Shown here: in pieces, positions 18,434 to 21,493 of the stretch
How positions within the stretch are numbered: position 1 is the stretch's first letter
Layout of the letters: each line of letters opens with the position of its first letter
From: Ephemerocybe angulata
Taxonomy: Eukaryota; Basidiomycota; Agaricomycetes; Agaricales; Psathyrellaceae
Length of the DNA stretch: 21,493 nucleotides
Assembly: GCA_013368325.1 (NCBI GenBank)
Contig: JAACJK010000245.1
Coordinates: forward strand, 1 to 21,493
Direction of reading: 5' to 3'
The notes under the pieces: generated by a model
What the model was told of the DNA's origin: nothing
Database searches by the model: none
The model's input: only the letters and a program-made list of their open reading frames with translations
Program-made: the position numbers and the translations under genes

Positions 18434-21359
18434 ATGAGAACTCGCGTATGTTCAAGCGATAACTTGTCTGCACTATTACTGACCTACATCCCCAGACCAT
18501 GGACGATACTGGCACCACATCTCACCCCGATTTTAACGTCGAAACCTTAACCGAAGAGACCGACCCATCGAGCATCGATCCCGCTGAAATTAGTGGCACC
18601 CTTTTCGTGGATAACAATATCTTCTCTTCGCCTAACGGAAGCCCCCGTAGTTCCAGTGACTTAGAGGATTATTCACATTCGCTCTTGGCATCCATTGACC
18701 CTGTCTGGTCGGAAAGCTCTCCACGGAGGTCTAGGAGCCTCAGCTTGGAGAAAACACCTTCCACGTACGTTCGACATACAGATATAGCTCGCAACATTAG
18801 ATCATAACCTCTCATTAGTGAACTAGGGATGGTGCAGCTCTCACAAGCATCCGACGACTCGAACGACGGATCCATTACCATTGGGTCGAATGATTCCTCG
18901 TCCCCACTCCGCTCAAGCTCCCCACTCTTGGCAGAGAACATCCAGGCGACGGAGGCACAGACAATGCCTACTCTTCATCTAAGCCTTAAAGAGCTTGTAG
19001 CCGCGGCCACAACACTGTACCACGAGGACAGGCACGAAGAGCTAAGCGCCCTGCTCGTGGCAGGTATTGAAGACGGGCATAGGGTCCGCGTTGACCTTAG
19101 CCACAATAATCTTCGTGGGCGATACCCTGGGACGTTGAAGAGGTTCTACGGGAATGTATACGGAGTTTCTGAGCGTTTATTGATTGTCAATACACCTCTA
19201 GAGCTCTATGATACAATCCAGCCTCCTTCCACGTTTACAGACGACCTAAACATGTTCCACCCATTGGGAAACGTCGAGGTGCGCAGTCGTTTGTATCCAT
19301 CCTCGTCTCTCTCTAATCGCCACTTTAGGGGCTCTTCCATGCGAACATCGCTGATATTCCCCAACTGCCATTTGCCAGGTTTCATGGGACTAGCTCAATC
19401 ACTATACTCCTACCAGGACTATGCTCCAAGCAAGATGGGCGCACTTTGGAGGTCTTCCACTTCCGTATAATCTGGGAGAAGGTGATCACACCGGCGCTTG
19501 GAGATCTCGGCCTCATTTACTGTCGTACTGCCCACTCAGTCCCTACAACATCACCAGCTCGGGACAAGAGCAGCATTTGCAACATAATCCCCCCTCACCT
19601 TGTCCGCGCTCTGGGCGAAGGAGTTCGACGATACGCCGAAGATAGCGGGGAAGATTGGCTTCAAGGACTCACCTTCCTGTATGCCATTCGGGGCCAATCC
19701 GACCTTCATTCCACTCAAGTCACTGACACGGCGTCATCAATAATCCTCGAAGATTACCTCTCTGGGCATGGTTTAAACATCAGCGACGTTCTCGGCGACG
19801 GCCTCGAAAGTGCATGGCACATTGATGTTGGACTAGATCTATCCTCCCAAGACGCAAGCATAATCTGGCGTGCCGATGGTCACAGGGAGATATACCGTGC
19901 TTTAGTGGGCGAAGATCTCATATTACCCAACTCACGCTATTGTCGAAAGACCATTTCACATCTCGTCGACCTTGCGGGGTGCACAGTACGCACAGATAAA
20001 GCATTCCTGGGCGACGTGGCGACCTTTTGCCTCTACATAACGGACGAATATCTTCGCTCGGGGAATGGTGATGGGGGCATCTCAAAGAAGATCTCGGTTC
20101 TCGACATTGTACGAGAATCTAGAGACACCCCTTCTTTCCTCCATCGCGCATCTCAAATGTATAGCTCGAAGGAGTCCCCGAATACTGCACGTGTTGTAGT
20201 CTCGATTCGCTTTCCGCGTGCGCAAGGCTATCTGCTTAACATCAAGGCCTCAACCCTCGGAGAACACTGCGTGGAGATTCGTAGCTCAGACCTCTGGTAC
20301 GACTTTTTTCACCTGTCCATTCCCCCCGTTAATTTCTCCCAAAGGCGCTTCCGTGGCCTGTGTCTATATGCATACGCCTTTCTGATACGCCGACAGCGAC
20401 ACCGCACGTACATGCTACCATTGAGAAGGCAGTCCGCCCTGGATGTGACAGCCTACATCACGTATATGGTCAACACCCTCCATACCGCGGACGAAGAACT
20501 CAATGCCGACACCGTCCCCTATCCAGTTTCAACCAATCGCGGAGCCGTGTTCTCCGAATCATTGGTCTTTGGTGGGAGTGTTGATATCCCACACTTTAGG
20601 AGCCTCTTTCATGATGGTGGATCCATGGAGAGGACGGTATATCGGGATACCAGAGAGGACAGCAAGGATATATTAGACGAATTCGGCTATGACAATCCGG
20701 GTCCACCGCTCCATCCTCCCCTCCGTCCATCGCCAGCGGGTAGGCCTCCATTCGTGTGGTCAGTGCCGGTCCTTGGAGGTGTCAACCACAGTCATATGTT
20801 CGCAGACACCCTCCTCGGCTTGAAAGGTATCGATGATACCGTGCAGCATCGTTACCTCCAGGATCCCCTTCTACGAACCTCGGTGGAAAGATTGGAACGC
20901 CTTTTCTTTGAAGATATACTTCTCTCAGCCCCCAAGAGCAGCCGAAGCATCCCGAGCCTACGACTTGCACGACCCGAACACGACCTCGGAAAACGGCATC
21001 ACTTCAAACAGGAGAATCTCGCCAATGTGTTCAACGCCTGTCGGTGGAAGCACGCTACCTGTGGTGAATGGCTTCGATCGTTTGATATTCTATTCCCTCC
21101 GTTAGGGGTCCAGGCATCCTACAAGGCTCACCATTATCATCAAACCCGTTATTACACCCTCTGGCTCAAGTACAACGACTCTCTGAACCCCGTCACCTTC
21201 AACCTGTTACGACGTGCCATGTGGAATGAAGTCTTCAAGAATCTCTACTGGATACCCCACTGTCGCGCCGAGGCACTGTGGTCCTCTGAATATCTTCCCA
21301 CATTCTCTGGGTTCTCGGCAGTCAATGTTGGTGCTCCCTTGGTTAATGTACTTATCAAT
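18434..21359 (+). CDS. Gene B: telomere-truncated paralogue of gene A, no stop codon
   Basis: Exons 18434-18445 (MRTR), 18496-18764, 18819-19278, 19329-20296 and 20345 onward stay in phase. Introns are 50, 54, 50 and 48 nt with canonical ends (first: GTATGT...CTGAC...CCCCAG). Codons before the telomere number 908. Introns 3 and 4 match gene A in position and phase (phase 0; phase 2 inside a Trp codon). The N-terminal 120 or so residues are Ser/Asp/Glu-rich and probably disordered. From about SLKELVAAATTLYHED the protein aligns with gene A: LKRFYGNVYGVS, DWLQGLTF, WHIDVG (410-415), VSTNRG (631-636), RWKHATCGEW (803 on), FDILFP and LLRRAMWNEVFKNLYWIPHC. The last gene-specific residues, PLVNVLIN, match MVNLLVR of gene A, whose protein ends three residues later. 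Here the frame runs on into TTAGGG repeats as (Gly-Leu)n without a stop. The family and function are unknown. Confidence 0.85.
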
Positions 21360-21493
21360 GGGTTAGGGTTAGGGTTAGGGTTAGGGTTAGGGTTAGGGTT
21401 AGGGTTAGGGTTAGGGTTAGGGTTAGGGTTAGGGTTAGGGTTAGGGTTAGGGTTAGGGTTAGGGTTAGGGTTAGGGTTAGGGTTAGGGTTAGG
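21360..21493 (+). repeat. Telomere repeat array (TTAGGG)n
   Basis: The 134 nt consist of perfect TTAGGG repeats, about 22 copies, to the end of the window. G-rich strand orientation shows this is the right chromosome terminus, not an internal array. No subtelomeric spacer separates it from gene B; repeats begin at codon 909 of that gene. TTAGGG is the usual repeat in filamentous fungi as well as animals, so it does not itself identify the organism. Confidence 0.98.

Noticed and set aside
18669..18941. Minus-strand 90-codon frame
   Set aside because: It is antisense to exons 2 and 3 of gene B, whose splicing is consistent.
1..21493. CRISPR arrays, tRNA or rRNA genes, interstitial telomere arrays
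   Set aside because: None found by reading. Isolated TTAGGG or CCCTAA-like words occur but never in tandem outside 21360-21493.

Overview
The window reads as the right end of a fungal chromosome, most likely from a filamentous basidiomycete. The last 134 bases are a perfect TTAGGG array with the G-rich strand running 5'->3' off the end. Genes are interrupted by many introns of about 45-60 nt with GT-AG borders and CTAAC/CTGAC/TTGAT-like branch sites. The phylum is inferred from intron density and gene style; the chromosome end is seen directly. Layout, left to right. Positions 1-4640 hold the C-terminal tip of a gene cut by the window edge, one doubtful minus-strand exon, a long stretch without genes, a pyrimidine-rich low-complexity block, and a minus-strand FHA-domain/coiled-coil gene. 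The FHA gene's reading frame is broken at several points that introns do not explain, so it looks like a decayed subtelomeric copy. A 35-bp tandem duplication inside it duplicates a splice donor. Positions 4640-6388 contain no gene I can support. At 6389-7005 (minus) a spliced gene encodes an RNase H1 N-terminal (viroplasmin-like, RNA:DNA-hybrid-binding) domain. Divergently, about 580 bp away, lies a complete 15-exon gene (7582-12579, 1412 codons before the stop) for a large SNF2-family helicase-like ATPase with a basic, disordered C-terminal tail. Positions 12580-13526 contain ambiguous open frames and a probable leader intron. The last 8 kb are dominated by two paralogous genes of a family I do not recognise. 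Gene A (13527-15992) is intact, three exons, 786 aa. Gene B (18434 to the telomere) has five exons and at least 908 codons. They share two introns at the same positions and phases plus several sequence blocks. Between them lies 2.4 kb of non-coding sequence with a tandem repeat carrying conserved hairpins. The most striking observation is that gene B has no stop codon: its frame passes directly into the telomere, where TTAGGG is read as an open Gly-Leu repeat. Aligned with gene A, the telomere replaces only about the last three or four residues and the stop. How the genes work together is not known. An SNF2 ATPase, a putative hybrid-binding protein and a duplicated unknown family beside a telomere suggest a subtelomeric gene cassette. 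The SNF2 gene and gene B also share an identical TATA-box sequence. A joint function is inference only.
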